64,000 nt of DNA from Methanoregulaceae archaeon UBA467 (lineage in GTDB: Archaea; Halobacteriota; Methanomicrobia; Methanomicrobiales; Methanospirillaceae): the NCBI GenBank assembly GCA_002503825.1, contig DASP01000001.1, forward strand, positions 62,001 to 126,000, in the 5' to 3' direction. Below the pieces are notes generated by a model. It worked only from the letters and a program-made list of their open reading frames with translations. It had not been told where the DNA came from and did no database searches. The position numbers were made by a program, and so were the translations under genes. This document shows, one piece after another, positions 33,858 through 42,054 of the stretch. Positions within the stretch are counted from its first letter, which is position 1. Each line of letters opens with the position of its first letter.

Positions 33858-34181
33858 TTAAAGATATCCGGACACAAGTGCACATACAACCGATGCAACA
33901 AGTATCCCACCCAGAAATCCATAAACTGCGTTTTCCAATCCTCTTTTACCTTTTCCTGCACCCTTGATAAATATCCCGAAGTTCAGGTAGAGGGCCGCCA
34001 CAAAAATACCGATGCCGGCAAATGTTATCAGCTGCTGGTATTCCGGGGGTGCTGAATTTCGCGATATCGGTTCGGCGACGCTCCAGGCTCCCTCCAGCAG
34101 ATCAGAAAGACCGGGAATCCCAAGCCTGAGTCCAATACCGGCAAAAAATGCTGAAATGAAAATTTTTTTCCGGGAACTCAT
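33858..34181 (-). CDS. Small membrane protein of unknown function
   Basis: A 107-residue protein with a basic start (MSSRKK) and three likely transmembrane helices: IFISAFFAGIGLRLGI, LITFAGIGIFVAALYLNFGIFI and FLGGILVASVVCALVSG. Between helices 2 and 3 is a basic loop (KGAGKGKRGLENA), which sets a likely topology. No family is recognised. A TATA-like TTTTATAAGG on the minus strand lies ~22-31 bases before ATG 34181 with no Shine-Dalgarno sequence, so the mRNA is probably leaderless, and a hairpin with T6 follows the stop. These flanks mark it as a genuine single-gene unit. Confidence 0.7.
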   Translation of the reverse strand: MSSRKKIFISAFFAGIGLRLGIPGLSDLLEGAWSVAEPISRNSAPPEYQQLITFAGIGIFVAALYLNFGIFIKGAGKGKRGLENAVYGFLGGILVASVVCALVSGYL

Positions 34182-34506
34182 GTACCGGGACGTGTTACCT
34201 CACCCTTATAAAATTGAATATTCTGCTTATTTTACCTTTTATATCACACTGCGTGGATATCACGTTGTACAACAAAGCCGGTCTGCGTTCAATGGGACTA
34301 TCCGGAAAAACCTTCACGCCGACAAAATGTGCAGCCATCCCGCAGGCCGGGTAAGAAAACGGTTTTAATATCAAAATAGTCCACAGGGGAGAGAAAAAAA
34401 ACCATTTATTATGAAGAATTCATGGCCATATAATACGGATCCTGATCCCGGGAGGTTTCCGGAGGCAAGCGGGATTATACCTGATGAAAGAGAGAGAATG
34501 TGGTAG
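34182..34506. other. Divergent intergenic region
   Basis: A 325-bp gap between the small membrane protein and the alpha/beta hydrolase genes. It holds the TATA-like element for the former (near 34203-34212) and an A/T-rich stretch around 34360-34430 that may serve the latter. No repeat copy is present. Confidence 0.45.
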
Positions 34507-34602
34507 ATGCTCTTTGTTGCCCTTCCGGATCTGCCTTCATGCGCACGGGCATCTTCCGGTAATGACGAGACCAGTACCCGCCAGGGAACGTTTGATATCA
34601 GG

Positions 34603-35406
34603 ATGTTTCGGCTGAGAACAATAACGGTGAATGATATAACCATCGGGTACCGCTGCTTTGGTGACGGACCCCCGCTCATTCTAATCAACGGTTTCTGCTC
34701 GACAATGGATATGTGGAATCCACGAATCCTGAAAAATTTATCAATGCATTACAGAGTTATCATCTTTGATAACAGGGGCACCGGATATAGTTCAGCACCC
34801 AATGTCCCTTTCAGCATCGCTCTTTTTGCTTCCGACACCATCGCACTGCTTGATGCACTCGGAATAAGCGGTGCATACTGTATCGGGCTGTCCATGGGTA
34901 CATACATCGCGCAGGAGATCGCACTTCATCGCCCTGACCTGGTCAGTAAACTCATTCTGGTCTCGGGAGACTGCGGGGGGAAAGAGTGTGAACGGATGGG
35001 CAGTGATATTCTTGAAAAACTTTCGGATGAGACAGGTACACCTGCCATCCGTGCTGAAAGGATGTTTTCAATTCTCTTTCCGCAATCATGGCTTCAGACG
35101 CATGATCCCTGGGAATATTGCCCCGAAGTATATGAAACTATACCGGAAGAGACATTTTCCGCACAGATGGCGGCCATCGGCGTATGGGAAGGCACCTGCA
35201 GGCAGCTTCCCGGACTCAAAGCCATGACCCTCGTAATATCCGGTACTGACGATGTCGTAGTCCCGGCGAAAAATTCTCTCATCCTTGCAGGCCTGATCCC
35301 GGGTGCGTGGCTGGTGCAGTTCCGGGGGGGCGGGCACGGTTTTATGTACCAGTTCCCGGATGAATGTACTGCGCTGGTACTCTTCTTCCTTGGATTGGAC
35401 TTGTAA
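34603..35406 (+). CDS. Alpha/beta-fold hydrolase
   Basis: A 267-residue alpha/beta hydrolase. The oxyanion region is PPLILINGFCSTMDMWN; the nucleophile elbow GLSMGTYIAQEIA holds the catalytic Ser near residue 96. The acid is probably Asp in ISGTDDVVVPA and the base His in GGGHGFMYQFP. The fold with DNRGTGYSSAP is typical for esterases, proline iminopeptidase-like or C-C hydrolase enzymes; the substrate cannot be named. ATG 34603 starts MFRLRTITVNDITIGYR, matching the usual first strand; an ATG at 34507 would add 32 residues of lower quality. No signal peptide with this start, so a cytosolic enzyme. Monocistronic. Confidence 0.85.
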   Translation: MFRLRTITVNDITIGYRCFGDGPPLILINGFCSTMDMWNPRILKNLSMHYRVIIFDNRGTGYSSAPNVPFSIALFASDTIALLDALGISGAYCIGLSMGTYIAQEIALHRPDLVSKLILVSGDCGGKECERMGSDILEKLSDETGTPAIRAERMFSILFPQSWLQTHDPWEYCPEVYETIPEETFSAQMAAIGVWEGTCRQLPGLKAMTLVISGTDDVVVPAKNSLILAGLIPGAWLVQFRGGGHGFMYQFPDECTALVLFFLGLDL

Positions 35407-35548
35407 TATCACCATTTTGCCAGAGCGGCCCTGGCAGGAGCCCATGCATGTTCCAACCCCGACATCCGGAAAAAATCATGTACCGATACTGCGAAAATTT
35501 TTTTACTCAACGCTAGATTTTTCTCAATTCCGTGTCAAGCCTTATCAC

Positions 35549-36376
35549 ATGAAGATATATTCATTTCCGAAAAGACGGTTCACGCTGTTGATCGGTATAC
35601 TGGCCGTTCTTACCGGACTGGTTGTTGTGTGCGGATGTACAGGGCAGCAGGAAGTCCCGGGAACCCCCACCCCGACACCGACGCAGGTACCGCCGGAAGG
35701 ACTGGTCACATTTGATGAAAAAGACAATGGTCAGACCGTTACAGTATCCCCGGGAGAATCTTTTGTTATCCGCATCAAAGAAAACCCGACAACCGGCTAC
35801 ATGTGGAATGCAACCTGGACAGCCGGACTTGAACCGGTTGGAGAAGGCTACGAGCCCGACCCCGGGACAGCCGGCCTGTCCGGGGCGGGCGGGACACATT
35901 ACTGGATATTCAAAGGAACTGAAATTGGCATGCAACAGTTTTCTGCTGCGTATGCCAGGCAATGGGAGAATACAACGCCGCCTGAATCGACCTACTCACT
36001 CCGTATTTCGGTTGGAGAAGTACTTACACCGCCGATCTCACCTGGTAACGATATTCCACAGTACGGGGAGAGCGATAACGGTTCGACCGTTGATGCAGCC
36101 AGGGGATCCATATTGAGCGTTGTTCTTGACGAAAACCCCACGACAGGATACGTATGGAATGCAAGTCTCACAAAGGGGCTGTTTCTCGTCAATGATACCT
36201 ACGAAGTAAAACCGCATCCTGAAGGAATGGTCGGTGTCGGAGGGAAACATTCGTGGCTGATCAGGGCCGATGAATCAGGGTTACAGGAATTTTTTGCCGT
36301 GTATGGCAGACCCTGGGAGAATATAACTCCTGAAGATACATCGTACTCACTGAAAATCATGGTCAGGAACCAGTAA
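35549..36376 (+). CDS. Lipoprotein with two tandem chagasin-type protease-inhibitor domains
   Basis: A 275-residue predicted lipoprotein. A hydrophobic signal (residues ~11-28) ends in a lipobox VCGCTG, followed by a Pro/Thr-rich linker. Two homologous domains follow, each with the inhibitor I42 (chagasin) loops: ENPTTGYMWNATW, GAGGTHYWIFK and YARQWE in the first; ENPTTGYVWNAS, GVGGKHSWLIRA and YGRPWEN in the second. In chagasin these loops (NPTTG, GxGG, RPW) enter the active site of papain-family cysteine proteases. The protein would sit on the outer cell surface and could block foreign or own cysteine proteases. The tandem form suggests duplication. Monocistronic; upstream frame from 35303 overlaps the hydrolase gene and is ignored. 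Confidence 0.88.
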   Translation: MKIYSFPKRRFTLLIGILAVLTGLVVVCGCTGQQEVPGTPTPTPTQVPPEGLVTFDEKDNGQTVTVSPGESFVIRIKENPTTGYMWNATWTAGLEPVGEGYEPDPGTAGLSGAGGTHYWIFKGTEIGMQQFSAAYARQWENTTPPESTYSLRISVGEVLTPPISPGNDIPQYGESDNGSTVDAARGSILSVVLDENPTTGYVWNASLTKGLFLVNDTYEVKPHPEGMVGVGGKHSWLIRADESGLQEFFAVYGRPWENITPEDTSYSLKIMVRNQ

Positions 36377-36428
36377 AGGTCCGGTTCCTGATTTTCTTTT
36401 TCCCGTTAAATGGAGGAGAGAGAAATGC

Positions 36429-36650
36429 CTACTTTTTCATGACCAGCCGGTGCCCGGCTTTATCCACCGAATAGTTCTTCGGATCGTCAAGAAGGTCGAG
36501 GGCATTGATCCTCATGTCGATAAGTTCAGAATAATTGAATGATTCAAATTTTTCATGCCCGCCTTCATTGTAGTAGACTGCAACTCCGTTTTCCATCTTC
36601 CGGCTTTTAATTATGTCGTACATAGGTGTGTGATACGCGACAGTCCTCAT
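36429..36650 (-). CDS. Small protein of unknown function
   Basis: A 73-residue soluble protein beginning MRTVAYHTPMYDIIKSRKMENG, with a strand-rich first half and a helical segment YSELIDMRINALDLLDDP. It ends in a basic tail (HRLVMKK). An ATG at 36680 would add ten cysteine-containing residues and is less likely. No family is recognised and no partner genes are adjacent; it converges on the chagasin-type gene. Composition is protein-like, which is the main support. Confidence 0.5.
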   Translation of the reverse strand: MRTVAYHTPMYDIIKSRKMENGVAVYYNEGGHEKFESFNYSELIDMRINALDLLDDPKNYSVDKAGHRLVMKK

Positions 36651-36728
36651 CAAAGTATCGGACCTGCAGCAGAATTTCACAAGGGGGGCTGTACCGGATT
36701 ATCGGAAATTTTGCACTTTTGACATCCT

Positions 36729-36982
36729 TTCCGTCCTCTCACGATTCTTCTATCACTTCACACCACATCCCGACACTCCCGGGGCTTAAATGACCTGGGC
36801 TGTATGTGTGCGTCCCCACAATGCGGCAGGGACCGCTCTTCGTTCCTTAAAAATTACAGAATCACAATCAACCCTGCCTGCAGACCCTCCCTGAAGCAGG
36901 TGGGCAGGGGGGGGATGAAACCCCAGTCTAGGAAAAAATGGATTGAACATTTTTTTATCGAAATGAGGATGTCAACAGAGCA
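36729..36982 (+). repeat. Dispersed intergenic repeat, copy E
   Basis: Full-length copy: CTCTCACGATTCTTC, CCCGACACTCCCGGGGCTTAA, TGTATGTGTGCGTCCCCACAATGCGGCAGGGACC, CAATCAACCCTGCCTGCAGACCCTCC, GGGCAGGGGGGGGATGAAACCCC and CGAAATGAGGATGTCAACAGAGC. It lies in the divergent gap before the ion-channel gene. The first hairpin is partly lost here by an insertion of TTAAATGACCT. Confidence 0.8.
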
Positions 36983-37136
36983 CGCTATGAGCCTCCGGCT
37001 CATAAATGAAGATGAAAATTGAGGAACTGCAGATGTTACCCGGACTTTTTCATACCGGCCTGAAATTCACAAAACCAGTTGGGCCAACGTCATTTCACCC
37101 CATCTCCTAAATATAGCATAAACCAGAAATACTGGT

Positions 37137-38024
37137 ATGACACTTCTTACCGCCAGAAAAAAATTATACTCATTTCTGGAGGAGGATGTTCCCCGCACAA
37201 TCGGGAAAAAGGTATTCAGGTCATTCATGTACGTGTTAATCTCGCTCAACATCGTACTTGTCGTCCTTGAAACGACCCCTCATCTCCCGCCGGACGTGAC
37301 CAGCGTCTTTCGGGCAGTTTATTACTTTTCCATCGGCGTCTTTCTACTCGTGTACCTTATCAGGCTCTGGATATGTGTCGAGAATCCCCGCTACAGTCCG
37401 ACCGTCACGGGACGGCTCAGGTTCATGATCACGCCTTACGCGATAATTGACCTTGCCGTGCTCATTGCGTTTATTACGCCTATTTCCTTCCTGCGTGACC
37501 CTGTAATATACCAGATCAGCAGGTTCCTTCGTCTTGCAATTATTTTTAAACTCATCAGGTACTCAGATTCCCTTCAGACGATGTCCCGGATTTTTATCTC
37601 GAAACGAAAACCCCTCGGAATGGCGCTTTATATGCTGCTCTTCCTGCTGCTCATCACATCGATCCTGATGTTCTTCTTCGAGAACCCTGCCCAGCCCGAA
37701 AAATTTGACAGCGTCGCAGAGTCCATGTGGTGGAGCATCGAGACCCTCACCACGCTGGGATACGGCGATATCGTCCCGGTAACACCTGCCGGAAAAATCC
37801 TCGGGGGTTTCACCGCTCTGCTCGGTATCGGTATGTTCGCCATCCCTGCCGGTATCCTGGCATCAGGGTTCTACGAGGAATACTCGCGGGAGGAGAGAAA
37901 GGCAGGACACGTCCGGTATGGTGCCGGTAAAAAGGAGGATAACGACGACCAGATCCTGTGCCCTACCTGCGGGAGACCCGTGACAAACACTACACCTGAT
38001 AAAAAAGACGATAATGGGCGATAA
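37137..38024 (+). CDS. Voltage-gated-type potassium channel
   Basis: A 295-residue six-helix channel subunit that should form a tetramer in the membrane. Helices S1-S4 come first; the S4 region SRFLRLAIIFKLIRYSD has positive residues spaced for voltage sensing. The pore loop WWSIETLTTLGYGDIVPVTPAGK carries the selectivity filter TLGYGD, a common variant of TVGYGD that keeps GYG. S6 follows (FTALLGIGMFAIPAGILASGF). The cytosolic tail ends with CPTCGRP, half of a zinc-ribbon motif, and a charged end. A TATA-like CTAAATATAG ~28 bases before ATG 37137 and no ribosome binding site suggest a leaderless mRNA. Confidence 0.92.
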   Translation: MTLLTARKKLYSFLEEDVPRTIGKKVFRSFMYVLISLNIVLVVLETTPHLPPDVTSVFRAVYYFSIGVFLLVYLIRLWICVENPRYSPTVTGRLRFMITPYAIIDLAVLIAFITPISFLRDPVIYQISRFLRLAIIFKLIRYSDSLQTMSRIFISKRKPLGMALYMLLFLLLITSILMFFFENPAQPEKFDSVAESMWWSIETLTTLGYGDIVPVTPAGKILGGFTALLGIGMFAIPAGILASGFYEEYSREERKAGHVRYGAGKKEDNDDQILCPTCGRPVTNTTPDKKDDNGR

Positions 38025-38069
38025 ATTTACATATATTTTTCAAAAGGGGTATGGTATCTGACGAAAAAA

Positions 38070-38088
38070 GAAAATAAAAGTTATTTTC
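38070..38088 (+). terminator. A/T hairpin after the channel gene
   Basis: GAAAATAA and TTATTTTC form a perfect 8-bp stem with a three-base loop, 45 bp past the stop codon. A second inverted repeat, CCCGG...CCGGG, lies near 38184-38202 and may serve the convergent gene. Function is a guess. Confidence 0.35.
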
Positions 38089-38218
38089 GTTATCTCTTTC
38101 CAGGCCCGGTGATCGGGATTATCTCCTTATCTCGAACATCGTTATTCTCTTACTTCCGGAATGAACCAAAAAGGGATATTCCCCCGGATTCTAAACCCGG
38201 GAAAATCCTTACTCTCTG

Positions 38219-39664
38219 TCAGCCAAACAGTCCCCGCAGAGCAGGGAAAGCCGGACGGCCGAAGACCCCTACCGTTCCCCGCAGGACAAGGAGCGGCCTG
38301 CGGCAGGTCATAATGAAGTCATCATTTGCGGTGATTGTAACTGTTGACTTTGAATATCTCAGAAAATCCTGACATTTTACGACGATGACGCCTGGGTCCC
38401 TTCCGAAGGTAAGAGGGCCGGACATTACCCGCACTCCATAGGGGGTTGTCGCCTTGGTAATGGTAAGGGTCTGACCCCCCCGGTCTGTGATTGTCCCACT
38501 TGTTTTGGTCGCTTTATCGAAAAAATCCTTAGAGGCGCGTCGTGGATTCGTGTCAATCCTGTCGTCGATCCCGTCGCGATCTGAATCGGTAAATGGAATG
38601 AACCGACCGACACCGATTCCCGTCCCGCTAACACCAGTTTCACTCCACCATACCTCTCCAAGAGGAGATATTGTAATACTAATCGGATTTCTACCGGACC
38701 TGGGATTAAATGATGAGATCGTTTCCGTCACCGGGTCGAATACGCCGATGTGGTTCGGTCCCATGCTCGCGAGCCAGATCTTACCATCAGGGTCCAGTGC
38801 AATAAAATGAGAATCGATGAAATCTTCGGGCAGCAGATAGTACCAGGTCACTTCCAGGGGGTCTCCCTCATCGAACCGCACCAGAAGCGCAGATATCTTG
38901 TCGACAAACCATACCCTGGCAGGATCGTGGCCGGTTACAATAATCCCCCACGGGCCACGCAAGCCTCCAAGAGGGGGAAGAGCCCCATCGAAAAAGACCG
39001 CAGGATCGGTCCATATCTCACATTCTCCTGAAACAGGATCAAGACGGCCGATACCTCCATTTCCAGTGTGTGAATCGTTCTTCCGGATGGTAAACCACAC
39101 CGTCCCGTCACTTTCGAAATCGATCTCCACCGGGACACCGGCATCATAGTCTCCGCCGTCCGGTAGATCATATCGCTGCCAGCGGTCAGACGAAGGATCA
39201 TATACCCCGATGCATGGAGGATCCGACTGGCAGGTGAACCAGACCTTCCCATCATCTGCAACGCTGACACCGTACGGATGTGATGAGGCCGGGAACCCTG
39301 CACCTATCGGGTGCGATTCGAATCGCGATTCAGAGGGGAAGAACTGGACGAGTGTTCCCGATTCATCTGCTATCCAGAGGGTGCCATCTGGTGCGGCATC
39401 GAGCGTCCAGAAATGCGCTGAAAAAGGAGCGGGAATTATATGCAGAGTCCCTGTTGAATAATCAAGCGTGATCAACGCCCCTGTAGTCGCGTTCTCGTGT
39501 GTCATCCAGACCGACCCGTCCGGCAGCGTTGCGATATCATAGGGGTTCATCGTGGTATCTCCGGCCCATTCTTTTATCAGACCGGTGGTATCCCATGCAG
39601 ATGCAGGTGTAAAGGTACAAAAAACTGTAAGAATAACCAGAGCAATGAAAATCCAGTATTTCAT
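38219..39664 (-). CDS. Secreted Vgb-like beta-propeller protein with a TSP3-type calcium motif
   Basis: A 481-residue exported protein. A signal peptide (residues 1-23) ends at ASA. Repeated ~42-residue blades follow, each with a tryptophan in a strand: LPDGSVWMTHE, APDGTLWIADE, ADDGKVWFTCQ, ESDGTVWFTIR, DPDGKIWLASM, SPLGEVWWSE. This is the seven-bladed propeller pattern of streptogramin lyase-like (Vgb) proteins. Next comes DSDRDGIDDRIDTNP, a thrombospondin type 3-like calcium-binding repeat. The last ~90 residues (from ASKDFFDKATKTSGTI) form a separate strand-rich domain I do not recognise. No membrane anchor is visible at the C-terminus. Likely a cell-surface or extracellular binding protein; enzymatic activity cannot be claimed. 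Confidence 0.85.
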   Translation of the reverse strand: MKYWIFIALVILTVFCTFTPASAWDTTGLIKEWAGDTTMNPYDIATLPDGSVWMTHENATTGALITLDYSTGTLHIIPAPFSAHFWTLDAAPDGTLWIADESGTLVQFFPSESRFESHPIGAGFPASSHPYGVSVADDGKVWFTCQSDPPCIGVYDPSSDRWQRYDLPDGGDYDAGVPVEIDFESDGTVWFTIRKNDSHTGNGGIGRLDPVSGECEIWTDPAVFFDGALPPLGGLRGPWGIIVTGHDPARVWFVDKISALLVRFDEGDPLEVTWYYLLPEDFIDSHFIALDPDGKIWLASMGPNHIGVFDPVTETISSFNPRSGRNPISITISPLGEVWWSETGVSGTGIGVGRFIPFTDSDRDGIDDRIDTNPRRASKDFFDKATKTSGTITDRGGQTLTITKATTPYGVRVMSGPLTFGRDPGVIVVKCQDFLRYSKSTVTITANDDFIMTCRRPLLVLRGTVGVFGRPAFPALRGLFG

Positions 39665-39773
39665 GCGTGATTACTATAAAAAAATAATATAATAAATTAC
39701 CTATCAACCCCGGCACTAATTCGAATTATAGTTAAGAACCATACATTTATTACAACAAATACCAATTCTATGT

Positions 39774-40259
39774 ATGCCCTGGTCTGAACAGATACCGATA
39801 CAGAGACGTATGACCGTAGATGAATTGGAATCGAGAATTAAAACTCTGGAAAAAGACACGAAAATCCTCAAAAGACTGTATTTCGTAAAATATCGATATG
39901 AAGGAACGAGCGTAGAAGAATCTGCACAAAGGGTGGGGATTACAAGGAATGAAGGATACATCTGGCAACGAAGGTGGAATGAGAATGGATATGATGGGAT
40001 TATTCCTCGTTATGCAGGAGGGAGGCCGATGAAACTCTCATCAGAAGAATTCAATCAGTTACAAGAACTTTTAAGTCAAAAATCCACATGGACGACCGAT
40101 GAAGTCCGTACCCTGATCTACGAGAAATTCGGTGTTGAATATACTCTTAAACAAATTCGAATCATCCTGAAGAAGTTGAAGATGAAATATGGAAAACCAT
40201 TCACTCATGATTACCGTCGACCCGATGATGCCGAATCTCTCTTAAAAAAACCTACCTGA
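39774..40259 (+). CDS. IS630-family transposase, N-terminal frame
   Basis: A 161-residue DNA-binding half of the transposase. It has two helix-turn-helix regions: the first around YEGTSVEESAQRVGITRNEGYIWQRRW, the second around SQKSTWTTDEVRTLIYEKFGVEYTLKQIRIILKKL. The frame ends ESLLKKPT shortly after an A7 run (40244-40250). The catalytic half continues in another frame, so a full-length enzyme needs a frame change on the A-run. Recoding of this kind, by polymerase or ribosome slippage, is known in IS630 elements. Base composition is more A/T-rich than the neighbouring chromosome. Confidence 0.85.
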   Translation: MPWSEQIPIQRRMTVDELESRIKTLEKDTKILKRLYFVKYRYEGTSVEESAQRVGITRNEGYIWQRRWNENGYDGIIPRYAGGRPMKLSSEEFNQLQELLSQKSTWTTDEVRTLIYEKFGVEYTLKQIRIILKKLKMKYGKPFTHDYRRPDDAESLLKKPT

Positions 40260-40794
40260 AATAAATCCGGGTGTGATTATTGGATTTCTGGATGAAAAAT
40301 CTCCACAAACAACGGCAAATACACAGCGACTCTGGTCTCGGGGTCATCCTACATTGGTAAAGAACACCTCGAAATTTCGGGCAAATACATTCGGATTTTA
40401 CTCAATTAACGGATGTTCCGTTCTTGAATTTCACGAACATTCGAAGAAGGAGGATGTCTGCGAGTTCCTTCAGGCTATCCGAAACAGGAATCCAGATGCA
40501 GATATTGTTATCATCCTCGATAATTTCCGGTCTCACCATGCAAATAAAACACGGGAATTCGCAGAACTGAATCGTATGAAACTGGTATATTTGCCGCCAT
40601 ATTCTCCGGATCTGAACCCAATTGAATACATCTGGAAAAGTATTCGGAGAATTATTTCACGGACATTCGTACAAGATCTCGATCACTTAAAACAGATAAT
40701 TCTCGACGCATTTAAAAAATTTGGTTGCTCATTGAGTTTTGCTAAATCGTGGATGCAAAAGTTTCTTGGGAATAATTTTAGTATCTTAAGTTAG
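40246..40794 (+). CDS. IS630-family transposase, C-terminal DDE frame
   Basis: The catalytic half, open from the A7 run (KNLPEINPGVIIGFLDEKS) to a stop at 40794. The DDE residues are visible: the first Asp in IIGFLDEKS, the second in IVIILDNFRSHHA, and the Glu in LPPYSPDLNPIEYIWKSIRR. A GTG at 40273 could start it independently but has no clear ribosome binding site. The frame relative to the first ORF is +1 (or -2), so loss of one A or gain of two in the transcript would restore fusion. No internal stop interrupts either half, so the element may still be functional. Confidence 0.85.
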   Translation, partial: KNLPEINPGVIIGFLDEKSPQTTANTQRLWSRGHPTLVKNTSKFRANTFGFYSINGCSVLEFHEHSKKEDVCEFLQAIRNRNPDADIVIILDNFRSHHANKTREFAELNRMKLVYLPPYSPDLNPIEYIWKSIRRIISRTFVQDLDHLKQIILDAFKKFGCSLSFAKSWMQKFLGNNFSILS

Positions 40795-41049
40795 GTTCTT
40801 AACTATAATCAAATACCACCCCGGGTTACGAACCTGGCTGATCACAGTTCAATTCAGGGAATATCCAGACTCAACAATCGCATCTCTCAATATATCCGAA
40901 TGCCCTAAAACCATGACGGATGGTCATGACGACCCGCGGAAATCATCTGCTCAAAAGTCTGTACTTCAGAAAATATGCGATTTGGCAAGCCCGTATACTC
41001 ACAAGAACAGTCTCGAATAATTTAATCGGAGTTTGACCCGAATCAAAAA

Positions 41050-41178
41050 GGAGTGATGGCAGCGATGCACGCTTCCCGAGGACTCGCGTACCTTAGTACA
41101 ACATCCCAATATGAACCTGCGTCACTTCCAGGTTAGGAATGAATCCGGGGTTACATCCCGGTGTAGTTCCCGAGCCGC
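41050..41178 (-). pseudogene. Decayed 5S rRNA copy (distal)
   Basis: Aligns with the two intact 5S genes: GGCAGCGATGCACGCTTCCC against GGTAATTGCAGCGAAGCATGGTTCCC, an exact CGAGGACTCGCGTACC, then TAGTACAACAT and CTTCCAGGTTAGGAATGAATCC. The closing stem with the 5' end is lost. The ~150 bp before it (from about 40900) matches the flank of the 5S copies at 42600 and 42990. It lies 2 kb beyond the intact genes. Confidence 0.75.
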
Positions 41179-41382
41179 AGGACCGCCGCTTTCTCCCACG
41201 GGTCCCGCGATCTTGACTGAAGTGGCGATGTATGCGGCGACGAGGATACACACCAGCACGATAACGATGTATATCAACGGATTCGGTGCATTGAATGCGA
41301 CGTAGAGCAACCAGAGTGCGATGGCCGTAAGGACGGCCATGTTAAGGTAGGGTAACGTGTTCTGTCTCGCATACTCTTTCAC
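41122..41382 (-). CDS. Two-helix membrane protein whose 3' end runs through a decayed 5S gene
   Basis: An 86-residue protein with two hydrophobic helices (LNMAVLTAIALWLLYVAF and PLIYIVIVLVCILVAAYIA) and a polar C-terminal tail. The last ~18 residues (ARELHRDVTPDSFLTWK) are encoded by the same strand as the decayed 5S copy at 41050-41178. The helices look like a genuine small membrane protein; the tail appears to be recent and derived from rRNA sequence. No family is recognised. Confidence 0.5.
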   Translation of the reverse strand: MKEYARQNTLPYLNMAVLTAIALWLLYVAFNAPNPLIYIVIVLVCILVAAYIATSVKIAGPVGESGGPAARELHRDVTPDSFLTWK

Positions 41383-41520
41383 TCTTCCATTTCTTATGAT
41401 AGAATTATGGATTGTAAAAAATGAAGGAATATTCAGGCAGGGATCCGGTCTCTGGTAAAGATCATGAGAAAAAGGAGACCGGACCTATATGAGGACTGGA
41501 AGCATTATAAGGATCCTGTA

Positions 41521-41630
41521 TCAGGAACTTTTTTTCTCGACTTCTGCTCCTGCCGGAGCCGAGCTGGTGAAAAAAATCGCTGAACACCCAAAAACCGTCT
41601 CATAATATGGATCTCATACACCCATCATGA
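41521..41630 (+). pseudogene. Decayed copy of the DUF1059-type gene
   Basis: Near-identical in blocks to the intact small gene at 42347-42511: GACTTCTGCTCCT, GAGCCGA, and the exact TGAAAAAAATCGCTGAACAC. The frame is broken by small changes and there is no start codon. It marks a duplication of this gene along with the 5S unit. Confidence 0.75.
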
Positions 41631-41697
41631 GTTGTCCCGATACTATTTTTTCGAGTATGTTACATCCGTCATACACTTGCCCGGCTGCCGGATTTTT

Positions 41698-42054
41698 TCA
41701 TAATTGATATGTGGATCTACCTGAACCTTTACATATCGGACATGGTACTACGGTTTTTCCTCTCCCCCCACACGCTGTACAGGTAACCCATTCCATCATT
41801 GTTTTGGGAATAAATCTAGACGGTTCCATGGTAGTCTTGGGTACCCTGACAAATCCCCCTCCTCTCCCTGTTGGTCCAGGTCTGAATACTGTTTCATATT
41901 TGGTAACCATTTTGGGGGGTCCCGGTTCAGTCGTTGTCTTCATCACATGTTTTCTTCCATTTCCGCCACATAATGCGCAAAACATAATAATTTTACCGGA
42001 TCCACCACAATTCGGGCACCCTTGCGTAATTTCTTCCGGTTTTTTCTTTGCCAT
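41698..42054 (-). CDS. Stand-alone DnaJ-type zinc-finger protein
   Basis: A 118-residue protein with four C-x-x-C-x-G-x-G motifs arranged as in the DnaJ cysteine-rich domain: CPNCGGSG, CALCGGNG, then after ~60 residues CTACGGRG and CPICKGSG. The four motifs would bind two zinc ions. No J domain is present. The spacer between motif pairs is Pro/Thr/Arg-rich and longer than in DnaJ. Free-standing DnaJ zinc fingers serve as protein-disulfide or folding helpers and as RNA-binding adaptors; the function here is unknown. The minus strand has a strongly A/T-rich TATA-like block (AATATATAAAATATAATG) just before ATG 42054. It sits alone between the two DUF1059 copies. Confidence 0.8.
   Translation of the reverse strand: MAKKKPEEITQGCPNCGGSGKIIMFCALCGGNGRKHVMKTTTEPGPPKMVTKYETVFRPGPTGRGGGFVRVPKTTMEPSRFIPKTMMEWVTCTACGGRGKTVVPCPICKGSGRSTYQL

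Larger units (their letters stand above)
39725..40809 (+). mobile_element. IS630-family insertion sequence
   Basis: About 1.08 kb bounded by a perfect 16-bp inverted repeat: ATTATAGTTAAGAACC at 39725-39740 and its complement at 40794-40809. The ends carry TATA, fitting the TA target duplication of this family. Inside are two overlapping frames, an HTH protein and a DDE domain, separated by a one-base frame change. The element lies between the beta-propeller gene and the decayed 5S region. Confidence 0.9.
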
